Below the pieces are notes generated by a model that worked only from the letters and a program-made list of their open reading frames with translations, did not search any database and was not told the origin of the DNA. From JAICKM01 sp038228295 (GTDB lineage: Bacteria; Chloroflexota; Chloroflexia; QHBQ01; JAICKM01): a stretch of DNA of 64,000 nucleotides. Below are positions 15,933-23,159 of this stretch, in pieces (position 1 is the stretch's first letter; each line of letters begins with the position of its first letter). Location of the stretch: assembly GCA_038228295.1 (NCBI GenBank), contig JBBRPH010000019.1, positions 14,729-78,728 on the forward strand, in the 5' to 3' direction. A program made the position numbers and the translations under genes.

Positions 15933-16950
15933 CGGCCGGCTCCGGCAGCGGCGCGGCGACGCGCCCGATCCAGCGGTCCAGCCCGGCGGGGTCGGCACCC
16001 GGCGCGGCAAACAGGCGGCGGCGCGCGGGCAGCAGGCGCGGCCAGAGCAGCAGCCCCACAGCCATACCGCGTAGCCGGGCGCGGGCGGCGGGTTCGCGGC
16101 TGTGGCGCAACGCCGCGCCGGCAAAGCGCGCCTGGGCGCCGGCGATAGCGGCGGCGTGCCGCCGCAGCGTCAGGCCCGGCACCGCTTTAGCCAGCAGGTA
16201 GAGGAAGTTGCGCCCGCAATAATACGAAGCCGTCACGCCGCCGCCGCTGGCGCTCAGGTGGTGGCGCACGCGCGCCGTGGGCACATAGACGCAGCGATAG
16301 CCGTGCAGCCGGGCGCGCAGGTTCAGGTCCACATCTTCACAATACATGGTCAACTGCGGGTCGAACACCGGCGGCAACGGCGCGCCAGGGTCGCCGCCGC
16401 TCAGGGCGGCCAGCAGGGTGCGCCGATAGATGGCCGCGCCCGCGCACGCCCCGAACACCTCTTCCTCCCGGTCATATTGCCCGCTGTCGGCCTGCCACAC
16501 GCCTCGGCTGCCCGGCACGCCGTCGCGCCCGTAGTAGTCGCCTGCGGAATGGAGCTGATCCGGCGTAGCAAACAGCACCAGCTTCGAGGCGGCAAACGCG
16601 GCCCACGGCCGGCGGTCCAGCGCCGCCACCAACGCGCCCAGCCAGTCGGGATCGGCGGCGGTGTCGTTGTTGAGCAGGGCCAGCAGCGCGCCGCGCGCCG
16701 CGTGCAGCCCCGTGTTGACTGCGCCGACAAAGCGTCGGTTGCGCCGCAAGCGCAGCAGCCGCACCTCCGGATAGCGGGTCCGCACCAGGTCCACCGTGTT
16801 GTCGTGGCTGTGGTCGTCTACCACCAGAACCTCAAAATCGCGGAAATACTGGGCCCGCAGCGCGTCGAGACAGGCCGGCAGCAGGGCCGCGCCGTTGTAC
16901 GACGGGATGATGACCGACACGCGCGGCGGGGGCAGGGCCGGCGCGCTCAG
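15925..16950 (-). CDS. GT2 family glycosyltransferase (rhamnosyltransferase-like), probable CTG start
   Basis: An inverting GT-A glycosyltransferase of about 341 residues: VSVIIPSYNG starts the nucleotide-binding fold, EVLVVDDHSHDN gives the first acidic motif, LNNDTAADPDW the DxD-equivalent, and MYCEDVDLNLR the ED catalytic region. No ATG fits. A GGAGG site 7 nt before CTG 16950, whose last bases form the CTGA overlap with the upstream stop, supports a CTG start; GTG 16920, without a ribosome binding site, is the alternative. It lies between an MreB-like gene and a monooxygenase, overlapping both. The acceptor is unknown, likely an envelope glycan. Confidence 0.8.
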   Translation of the reverse strand: MSAPALPPPRVSVIIPSYNGAALLPACLDALRAQYFRDFEVLVVDDHSHDNTVDLVRTRYPEVRLLRLRRNRRFVGAVNTGLHAARGALLALLNNDTAADPDWLGALVAALDRRPWAAFAASKLVLFATPDQLHSAGDYYGRDGVPGSRGVWQADSGQYDREEEVFGACAGAAIYRRTLLAALSGGDPGAPLPPVFDPQLTMYCEDVDLNLRARLHGYRCVYVPTARVRHHLSASGGGVTASYYCGRNFLYLLAKAVPGLTLRRHAAAIAGAQARFAGAALRHSREPAARARLRGMAVGLLLWPRLLPARRRLFAAPGADPAGLDRWIGRVAAPLPEPADG

Positions 16951-18143
16951 AGGCTCGCCTCCACAATGGGCGGCCAGGGCCAGGCGCGATCCCAGTTCGC
17001 CGCGTCGCTGCCCAGTTCGATCAGGCCGCGCATGGTCGCCTCGGCAGGATCGGCGGCCAGGCGCACCGGCACGCCCAGCGCCCGCGTAATAGCCGGGGCC
17101 AGGCCGGGCAACGTCGCCGCGCCGCCGGTTAGCAGCAGGCCGTCGCCGGTCAGGCTCTCGCGCACGGGCGGCTCCAGGTCTTCCCAAAACAGCACGATGC
17201 CCTCGATCAGGGAGCGCACGCCTTCGCTCAAGCCCGCCGCCACATCTTGCGGATTAAACTCCGGCAAGCCGGAGCGGCTGTGCGGGTTGTGGCCCACCCG
17301 CCCGAAGCTCCCGCCCGCACTGACCGTCGCCATCAGCGGCCCGGTGCCGGTGCTGCGCCGGCGCGCGATCACGCGCCGCTGGGCCGGGTCCAGCCCATCG
17401 TTGCTGCCCTCGGCAACCGGCTTGCCGTTGTAGCTATAGTCTTCATCGAGCGCGCCGAACTCGCGCCGCGCTTCCTCGGCCATCACGCGCGTGATCGTGT
17501 TGCCGCGCCGCCGCCGCACCGCGCGAATGATCGCCGTGTCGAGCCAGTCGCCCCCCAACGGCCAACTGCGCGCAGCCAGCACGCTGCCGTTGCCCAGCAC
17601 GGCGATCTCACTGATGCCGGCCCCCAGATCGCAGATCGCATGGAGCCGGCTGCTGCGTACCGGCAGGCCCGCCCCCACGCCCGCCGCCAGCGTCGCCGGG
17701 ATCGGCAACCCCGCACCGATGCCGGCGTAGCTCAGGACGTCGCTCGTGATATGGCGGATCGCATCGCCGGCCGTGGCGGGCAGGGTGTAGAGGGCACGCG
17801 GCTTGCGCGTTAGGCGGCGCAGGGCGCGTTCGCCGCCGGTCGCTTCGTGCAACGCCTGGCGCACCAGGGCCACCGCTGGGTCAAAAGCGTCTACCACGCC
17901 CGCGCGCAGCGGGCGCACCACCGCCACGCCGCTGGGCAGCGAGCCTTTCGCCAGCGCCGCCGCCTGCGTCCCCACCGCCGCCACGCTATGCCGCTCGCGG
18001 TCCACCAGCGTCACCGCCGGCATGGTGATGACCGTGGGCGCCGGCGCATCGGCGCTATATTTGCCGGGCAGCACCAGTGCCAACCGCAAGGTGCCGGTGC
18101 CCAGGTCCAGTACCAAGCGCTGGCCCGCTCGTGATGTCGCCAT
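16947..18143 (-). CDS. Divergent MreB/actin-like protein
   Basis: A 398-residue actin-superfamily ATPase. Phosphate 1 is LDLGTGTLRLAL near the N-terminus, VRPLRAGVVDAFDPAV matches the MreB 'RPLKDGVIADF' region, phosphate 2 is CDLGAGISEIAVL, WPLGGDWLDTAI parallels 'RVGGDEMDEAI', and LLLTGGAATLPGL is the adenosine motif. Length is above the usual ~340, with an extra segment of about 70 residues near 240-310 (SYNGKPVAEGSND to NPHSRSGLPEF). It may be a rod-shape or other cytoskeletal filament protein; divergence prevents a firm mreB call. GGGGACAC precedes the ATG. The following GT2 gene overlaps by 4 nt. Confidence 0.75.
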   Translation of the reverse strand: MATSRAGQRLVLDLGTGTLRLALVLPGKYSADAPAPTVITMPAVTLVDRERHSVAAVGTQAAALAKGSLPSGVAVVRPLRAGVVDAFDPAVALVRQALHEATGGERALRRLTRKPRALYTLPATAGDAIRHITSDVLSYAGIGAGLPIPATLAAGVGAGLPVRSSRLHAICDLGAGISEIAVLGNGSVLAARSWPLGGDWLDTAIIRAVRRRRGNTITRVMAEEARREFGALDEDYSYNGKPVAEGSNDGLDPAQRRVIARRRSTGTGPLMATVSAGGSFGRVGHNPHSRSGLPEFNPQDVAAGLSEGVRSLIEGIVLFWEDLEPPVRESLTGDGLLLTGGAATLPGLAPAITRALGVPVRLAADPAEATMRGLIELGSDAANWDRAWPWPPIVEASL

Positions 18144-18176
18144 GTGTCCCCTTTTAAAGCCCCTGTAAAAGAAAAG

Positions 18177-18581
18177 TTACGAGATGTCGGTTATCCGATA
18201 CCTCGTAATATGCGTTTGCAGCCACGCAACTAGGTACTCACGTGACCCTGTACCCTTCGCTACTGCCAGCACCACACTTTCCTGCTCATCCACTGCTGCG
18301 CTAACGGCCCAGCCGTTAAGGACTAAAAACAGTTCCATTGTAGCGTGAGCTGTTCGTTTATTCCCATCCACAAACGGATGATTATTGATCAGCGAGAAAC
18401 AAATCGCTGCCGCCTTTTCGACAATACTAGGGTATAACTCCTCCCCACCGTAAGTCATTTTAGGTTGGGCAATCGCTGACTCGACTCCTCCATTATCGCG
18501 GATACCAGGGCTGCCACCCGTGTCTTGGATAGTGCGCTTGTGGATAGCAATAGCTTGATCGTAGCTGACATAGCGGGTCAT
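18177..18581 (-). CDS. doc: Doc-family (Fic fold) type II toxin
   Basis: A 134-residue death-on-curing protein. The Fic/Doc motif HPFVDGNKRTA starts at H68, with the catalytic histidine, the phosphate-binding DGNKR loop and the expected preceding helix. Doc phosphorylates EF-Tu to stop translation; other Fic proteins AMPylate targets. The ATG overlaps the upstream antitoxin stop (ATGA, 18578-18581). The intact motif suggests an active toxin. The GC content is visibly lower than its neighbours, consistent with horizontal acquisition. Confidence 0.92.
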   Translation of the reverse strand: MTRYVSYDQAIAIHKRTIQDTGGSPGIRDNGGVESAIAQPKMTYGGEELYPSIVEKAAAICFSLINNHPFVDGNKRTAHATMELFLVLNGWAVSAAVDEQESVVLAVAKGTGSREYLVAWLQTHITRYRITDIS

Positions 18582-18811
18582 GCTAACCTTCGGTACAATT
18601 CCGCATTCTTGCTGAAAACATAATCAAGCGCTTCTTCAAAGCTCGGTTGCGCGACTTCCGCTAGTAAATCGGCAATTGCCATCCGCAGCAGCATCTCCGG
18701 CGTAACGCCCAAGCGGCGGGCAGTATCCGTCAGCCGCTCTAGCTGCTCGGCAGATAATTCGGCCACTGTTGCCGATTTAGGCGTGTTTCGGTCCTCTTGC
18801 TGACTGTCCAT
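18578..18811 (-). CDS. Antitoxin partner of Doc
   Basis: A 77-residue protein immediately upstream of doc with a 4-nt overlap, the classic antitoxin-first order. Sequence features are a polar N-terminus, a helical SAEQLERLTDTARRLGVTPEMLLRMAIADLLAE segment that looks like a ribbon-helix-helix-type DNA-binding region, and a C-terminal FEEALDYVFSKNAELYRRL helix that could thread into the toxin active site. Named by position and architecture; it is not a clear Phd homologue. Confidence 0.8.
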   Translation of the reverse strand: MDSQQEDRNTPKSATVAELSAEQLERLTDTARRLGVTPEMLLRMAIADLLAEVAQPSFEEALDYVFSKNAELYRRLA

Positions 18812-18890
18812 CGTCCATATACTTTCTACTCAGCCGTGCATTGCTACAACGCACGGCAGTTTCTGTCCGTTCAGCCCTCCGCCCCTCCGC

Positions 18891-19736
18891 TCAGAACTCC
18901 GCCAAGTACGCGGCGAGGGCATCCTCCCACGGGCGCAGGCGGAGGCCGTCGGCGGCACCCACCGTGTTGGCGAGGGGCGTGTAGGGCGGGATGGGTGCGG
19001 CGCGCTGGAAGGCGGTGTGCGAGACCGGCGTAAGCGGGATGTGGCCGCGCCCGGTGAGCGCCAAGATGCGCTGGGTGTAGGTATAGCGCGAGCATTCGCC
19101 CGTGTTGACCAGGTGATACCAGCCGTAGGTCGGGTCGGGCCGGCCCAGCAGGGTGAGCAGCGCGGCGGCCGTGTCTTCGGCATAGGTGGGGGTGGAGATT
19201 TCGTCGTCCACCACGTTCAACGCGCCGCGCGCGTCGGCGGCTTTGGTGATCTTATGGATGAAATGATCGCCCGTCTTGCCGTAAAGCCAGGACACACGCA
19301 CGATATAAAACCGCGGGGCCAGCGTCTCGATATACTGTTCGCCGGCGGCTTTCGACCGGCCGTACACACCGACCGGGCTGCGGGGATGCAACTCGGTATA
19401 GGGCGTATGCGCCGTACCGTCAAACACGACGTTGGTGCTGATATGGGCCACCGCCGCGCCCACCCGCGCGGCGGCCAGCGCCACATTACGCGCGCCCAAC
19501 GCATTGACGGCATAAGCCAGGTCCGGGTGCTGTTCGCAGCCGTCCACATCGGTGTAGGCGGCGGGGTTGATCACCCAGTCGGGGCCGAACTCGCCCAGCG
19601 CCTGGTGCAGCGCCCGCAGGTCGGTCAGATCGCACTCCGGGCGGTTGAGCGGCAAAACGCTGTGCCCGGCCGCCTGGGCCTGGCGCGCAAAGGTGGCGCC
19701 CAGCGTGCCCCTGGTGCCTGTGATCGCAATTCGCAT
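18891..19736 (-). CDS. rfbD: dTDP-4-dehydrorhamnose reductase (RmlD-like)
   Basis: A 281-residue extended SDR. It starts MRIAITGTRGTLGA (NAD(P) Rossmann GxxGxxG), has the VINPAAYTDVDGCE motif characteristic of RmlD, and the catalytic Y-x-x-x-K as VYGRSKAAGE. RmlD reduces dTDP-4-keto-L-rhamnose to dTDP-L-rhamnose. The other rml genes are not next to it, so a related deoxysugar reduction cannot be excluded. ATG 19736 is preferred because homology begins there; an earlier start at 19766 adds only ten residues. Confidence 0.85.
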   Translation of the reverse strand: MRIAITGTRGTLGATFARQAQAAGHSVLPLNRPECDLTDLRALHQALGEFGPDWVINPAAYTDVDGCEQHPDLAYAVNALGARNVALAAARVGAAVAHISTNVVFDGTAHTPYTELHPRSPVGVYGRSKAAGEQYIETLAPRFYIVRVSWLYGKTGDHFIHKITKAADARGALNVVDDEISTPTYAEDTAAALLTLLGRPDPTYGWYHLVNTGECSRYTYTQRILALTGRGHIPLTPVSHTAFQRAAPIPPYTPLANTVGAADGLRLRPWEDALAAYLAEF

Positions 19737-19860
19737 CGGAAATTGGACTCCCTCGCCCCTGCCCATCCCTCAAAGGCCGGGGGCCACGAAATAAGGCCGT
19801 TGTGCGCCAGTGTACCATATCGTTTGCCGGCCAGTCAACTGCGGAACCCGCCGGCGGGAC

Positions 19861-19885
19861 TCTGCGTTACAATAGAGTACGCAGA
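19861..19885 (+). promoter_or_regulatory. Inverted repeat around a -10-like box
   Basis: TCTGCGT (19861-19867) and ACGCAGA (19879-19885) form a perfect 7-bp inverted repeat that encloses TACAAT (19868-19873), a good -10 box for the lipoprotein gene 80 nt downstream. This fits a repressor operator over the promoter, or a short hairpin. No -35 box is convincing. Confidence 0.45.
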
Positions 19886-19954
19886 GTAAGAGTAGGCGCG
19901 CCGCTTCGTGGGCCGCCGCCGTGTGCCCTGCCCTGAAGAAAGGTCGCTGTCCCT

Positions 19955-21475
19955 ATGTCCCTAACCTCGATCACTGTGCGCCGCTTCGCGGGGCTGCTCC
20001 TCGGCGTAGTGCTGTCGGCCGGCCTCGTCGCCTGTGGCGCAGATCCCACGCCCTCCGTCGTCATCGCGGCGACCACGACAGTGCCGGCGCCGACGGCGAC
20101 CCTGCCGCCCGCAGCACCGCCGCCGACGGCACCGGCCGGCGTGACGGAGCCGCCGACGCTCGCCCCCACCGCCGCGCCCGCGCTCGCGCCCGCGACGCAA
20201 GTGCCCGATCAAGCCACCGCGACCACCCTGCCGCCCGCGACTATACCTCCGACGGCGGCCGACACCCTCGTGCCGGCCACCGCAGCACCCCCGCCGGCCA
20301 CATCCGCCCCGGCGAGTGATACCCCCGCCGCGAGCGATACTCCCGCGCCGGCCACGGTGACCACGGCCCCCGCCGCCACGCCGCCCGCACCGGGCCTGAC
20401 CCCGACGGCGGCGCCAGTGAGCGCGGGCAGCATCGTGTTTGTGCAGCATGGGGCCACGCCGGGTCTCGCCGTGATCCAGCCCGATGGGTCGGGCCGCCGG
20501 CTGCTGCTGCCGGCCGGCGATCTGCACACGCCACGCTGGTCGCCCAACCGCCGGCATATCGCCTATCTGCGCGGCAGCGGCACCCACGCCGACCTATGGG
20601 TGGTGAACGCCGACGGCAGCGGCGCACGCCGGCTGACGAATACACCCGGCGTGGGAGAGGCCGATGAGCGCTGGTCGCCCGACGGCACGACGCTGGCCTA
20701 TGCCCGCAGCACGGACAGCAACAGCGACGGCCAACTGGACACACAAGACCCCAGCGAGGTCTGGTTGATTGACAGCGACGGCGGGCACCCGCGCCGCCTG
20801 GCGGACGGCCGCGACCCGGCCTGGGCGCCCGACAGCAAGCGCCTCGCCTTCGCGACCAACGGCAAACCCGATAGCGCCGGCGCCTACGGCACGGGCAATA
20901 CAATTGATATGATCAACGCGCAAGGCCAGAATCGCTGGAGTCCGATCAAAATCCCCGCCATCCCGCAAGACACCAGCCTGGTGGACCCGCAGGCGCAATT
21001 CAACGCCGCCACCATTTTCCTGCGCTATCCGGCTTGGGCACCGAGCGGCCAAAGCGTGGCGTTTATGGCCGAGGGGCACAGTGGGCTGATCGTCACCGCG
21101 AGCGATAAGGGCACCCAACCTACGCTGCGTGACTTCCAGTATGAAGGCAACTTCGCGCACGTCTTCTGGTCGCCCGACGGCACCAAGCTGCTCTATGAAG
21201 CCGCTCCGCCCAACGGCTACAGCGGCGTAACCGTGCTGACCCTGGCCGACCGGCACCGTTTCGCCCTCGGTGGGCGGCCCGGCAACAGCGCCTACACGCC
21301 CACCTGGGCACCGGACAGCGCGCACTTCGTTTGGGTGCAACCGGGTAACAACAGCGCCGTCGGGGCCGACCCGACATCGAACCCTGCCGGCGCGCTACTG
21401 GTAAGCAACCTCACGGCGGGCGCACCGGCCACCACCATCCAGGGAGCCGAGGCCGCCGATCCAGACTGGCGCTAG
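19955..21475 (+). CDS. TolB-like WD40/PD40 beta-propeller lipoprotein
   Basis: A 506-residue exported lipoprotein. The signal peptide ends in a lipobox LVAC with C27. Residues about 30-155 are a long Pro/Ala/Thr-rich low-complexity linker. The rest is a TolB-like six-bladed propeller: repeated units such as HTPRWSPNRRHIAYLRG, DERWSPDGTTLAYAR, DPAWAPDSKRLAF and HVFWSPDGTKLLYEA carry the PD40 WSPDG core. Such proteins act at the cell surface in binding or assembly. No enzymatic motif is seen. Confidence 0.88.
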   Translation: MSLTSITVRRFAGLLLGVVLSAGLVACGADPTPSVVIAATTTVPAPTATLPPAAPPPTAPAGVTEPPTLAPTAAPALAPATQVPDQATATTLPPATIPPTAADTLVPATAAPPPATSAPASDTPAASDTPAPATVTTAPAATPPAPGLTPTAAPVSAGSIVFVQHGATPGLAVIQPDGSGRRLLLPAGDLHTPRWSPNRRHIAYLRGSGTHADLWVVNADGSGARRLTNTPGVGEADERWSPDGTTLAYARSTDSNSDGQLDTQDPSEVWLIDSDGGHPRRLADGRDPAWAPDSKRLAFATNGKPDSAGAYGTGNTIDMINAQGQNRWSPIKIPAIPQDTSLVDPQAQFNAATIFLRYPAWAPSGQSVAFMAEGHSGLIVTASDKGTQPTLRDFQYEGNFAHVFWSPDGTKLLYEAAPPNGYSGVTVLTLADRHRFALGGRPGNSAYTPTWAPDSAHFVWVQPGNNSAVGADPTSNPAGALLVSNLTAGAPATTIQGAEAADPDWR

Positions 21476-21492
21476 GGGTGTTTTCCCTAGCC

Positions 21493-21527
21493 GGGCGGCC
21501 CCAGACGGCAACCGTTCGGGGCCGCCC
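21493..21527 (+). terminator. GC-rich hairpin after the TolB-like gene
   Basis: GGGCGGCCCC (21493-21502) and GGGGCCGCCC (21518-21527) form a perfect 10-bp stem with a 15-nt loop 18 nt after the stop codon. There is no T-run after it on the plus strand, though TTTT precedes it. Termination may be Rho-assisted, or the hairpin may stabilise the 3' end. Confidence 0.6.
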
Positions 21528-21608
21528 AGCAGCACGCGAGACCAGCGGAACCGGAGTTGATACCATTTTGTGACCTACCGGAGTCTGTATTTTCGTGAAC
21601 AGGTGTGC

Positions 21609-21982
21609 TATACTCGCTATACCCATCGGTCGGGTTAACACCACTGCCGGTCGGTATGAGACGGCGTTGCCTCACCTTGTGGTCAAAAGGTCTACCGGCT
21701 CGGCTTTGGTCCTCGCTGCTACGGCAGCACGACCGGTCGGCGGATCAAATGACCGTAAGTCTGCAATGCCGGATGGCCTGGGGATCACCAGGGCGGTCGT
21801 GTATCGCCCAACACCATTAGTACAACCGCCGTCGGAAGCGAGTGCGTAACCCGCACTCCCGGCGCAAACAGGCATCACCGGCCGAATACGACCCGCACAG
21901 CGCCGGGAGCGGCAGCGGAGCGTAAACGGGCAGTGGGAGCCGGCGCGTTGGGTGGGCGATCCTCTCGTGAAGGAGTCTCCTG
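21609..21982 (+). ncRNA. Long structured 5' leader, candidate cis-regulatory RNA
   Basis: No convincing gene lies in 21476-21982. A TATACT box at 21609-21614 would start a leader of about 360 nt before the TTG start at 21983. Readable structure includes CCTGG/CCAGG around 21777-21792, GAGTGCG/CGCACTC (21840-21846 with 21852-21858) and a perfect 10-bp stem CTCCCGGCGC/GCGCCGGGAG (21856-21865 with 21900-21909). The last two share three bases, so they may be alternatives. I could not match it to a known riboswitch class. Confidence 0.5.
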
Positions 21983-22855
21983 TTGTCCGTCTATAGGCGG
22001 CGCATTTATGCGCCTCTCTGTTCATTGGTTGTATGCGCCGGTCTCGTCCTACTCAGTGTCACCCCCACCATCGCCGCAAGCAGCCCCGCCGGCAAAGCCG
22101 GCAAAACGGTCGCCGGCGGCAGCCGCACCGCCACAGCAGCTAAAAGCCCCGCGAAATCCGCCCCCATCTCGGTCAAGCCGAGCGTGGTCGCCAAAGCTGC
22201 TCCGGTCAGCAGGCCGATTGTCAAAGCCGCGCCGGTCAGCAAGCCGGTCGTCAAAGCCGCGCCGGTCAGCAGGCCGGTCGCCAAAGCCGTTCCGGTCAGC
22301 AGGCCGGTCGCCAAAGCTGCTCCGGTCAGCAAGCCGGTCGCCAAAGCCGCTCCCACCCGGTTCACCAAAGTGGTGCCCGTCCCCGCTTCCGTTGCGCCTA
22401 GCCGATTCAGCAGCGCGGTGCCCGCCAAAGCGCCGCCCGCCCCGGCCCCGGCCATTGTCGCCCGCAGCGGCACCTCGCGCGGCGGCGCACGCCCGGCCCC
22501 CATTAGCGCGCCCGCCAAGACCTACACGATTGAGAGCGGCATCGCCATGCACTATTATCAAGGGTTGATGGAGACCGTGGCGCGCAACCAGGGGCTGACC
22601 ATGCGGACTGATGTGGACGGCTACACCAGTCGCCAGAATTGTGGGGAAATCGGCAGCATCGTCGAGGCGCGCCTGCTTAACCCGCGTACCGGCCAATGGA
22701 GTCAGTGGCTGCGGCTACAAGTGCTGGACTGCTCGGCCCGCAGCAACGTCGCCTATCACCGCAGCATTGGGCTGATCCTCGAAGTAGACTACAACACCGC
22801 CGTGCGCACCGGGTTCTATTCCTTTGGCCGCACCGAAGCGGAAGTGCGCCACTAG
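21983..22855 (+). CDS. Secreted KPV-repeat protein, possible DPBB/RlpA-like C-terminal domain
   Basis: A 290-residue exported protein with a TTG start supported by GAAGGAG 7 nt upstream; the nearby ATG 22009 is in another frame. Residues 1-31 are a signal peptide. Residues 71-120 are five tandem copies of a 10-residue KAAPVSRPVV-type repeat, a likely cell-wall-spanning linker. The C-terminal ~110 residues (ESGIAMHYYQG, NCGEIGSIVEARLLNP, LQVLDCSAR, LILEVDYNTA) look like a double-psi beta-barrel of the RlpA/expansin type, where a conserved Asp-Cys-Ser segment lies near the active site. The fold call is tentative. A peptidoglycan-related role would fit. Confidence 0.7.
   Translation: MSVYRRRIYAPLCSLVVCAGLVLLSVTPTIAASSPAGKAGKTVAGGSRTATAAKSPAKSAPISVKPSVVAKAAPVSRPIVKAAPVSKPVVKAAPVSRPVAKAVPVSRPVAKAAPVSKPVAKAAPTRFTKVVPVPASVAPSRFSSAVPAKAPPAPAPAIVARSGTSRGGARPAPISAPAKTYTIESGIAMHYYQGLMETVARNQGLTMRTDVDGYTSRQNCGEIGSIVEARLLNPRTGQWSQWLRLQVLDCSARSNVAYHRSIGLILEVDYNTAVRTGFYSFGRTEAEVRH
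22193..22342 (+). repeat. 30-bp in-frame tandem repeat, five copies
   Basis: Encodes residues 71-120 as five 10-residue units of the type KAAPVSRPVV. The units differ at a few bases (R/K, I/V, V/A swaps), consistent with expansion by slippage under selection for a Lys/Pro-rich linker. Confidence 0.85.
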
Positions 22856-22926
22856 CGGATCGATCTCCGCAAACCCCGCCGGATCACGCAGAATAGGCGG
22901 ATCCGCACAGAAGCGTAGACACGCGC

Positions 22927-22971
22927 AAAAGAGCCGGTGTGCTTGCCTGGGGTAAGCGCACCGGCTCTTTT
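22927..22971. terminator. Bidirectional Rho-independent terminator
   Basis: Arms 22927-22944 and 22954-22971 pair over 18 bp with a single G-U, with a 9-nt loop. The left arm begins AAAA and the right arm ends TTTT, so it can terminate transcription from both sides. It closes the KPV-repeat gene 70 nt after its stop. Confidence 0.9.
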
Positions 22972-23159
22972 GTAGGTGGTGCGCCAGGGTCGTTCGCGCC
23001 GGCGCCGGCGATTATGGTATACTAGAAGCGGCGATGTCCCAAGAGTTCCCATATATAATAAATACCTACCACTCACCGGACCCCCTGCGTGCAGATTGCT
23101 CCGGCTACTAGCGTCCTACACAAACACACTCCGATTCGAGATCTAGCGGGAGACTTCTG

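Noticed and set aside
21541..21982. ydaO (c-di-AMP) riboswitch
   Set aside because: The conserved sequence blocks I remember for this class could not be found; left as an unassigned structured leader.
21595..22025. Short open frames on both strands in the leader region
   Set aside because: None has a ribosome binding site or recognisable sequence; strong RNA stems in the region argue for a noncoding role.
22193..22342. CRISPR-like repeats
   Set aside because: The 30-bp units are directly adjacent without spacers and encode an in-frame decapeptide repeat.
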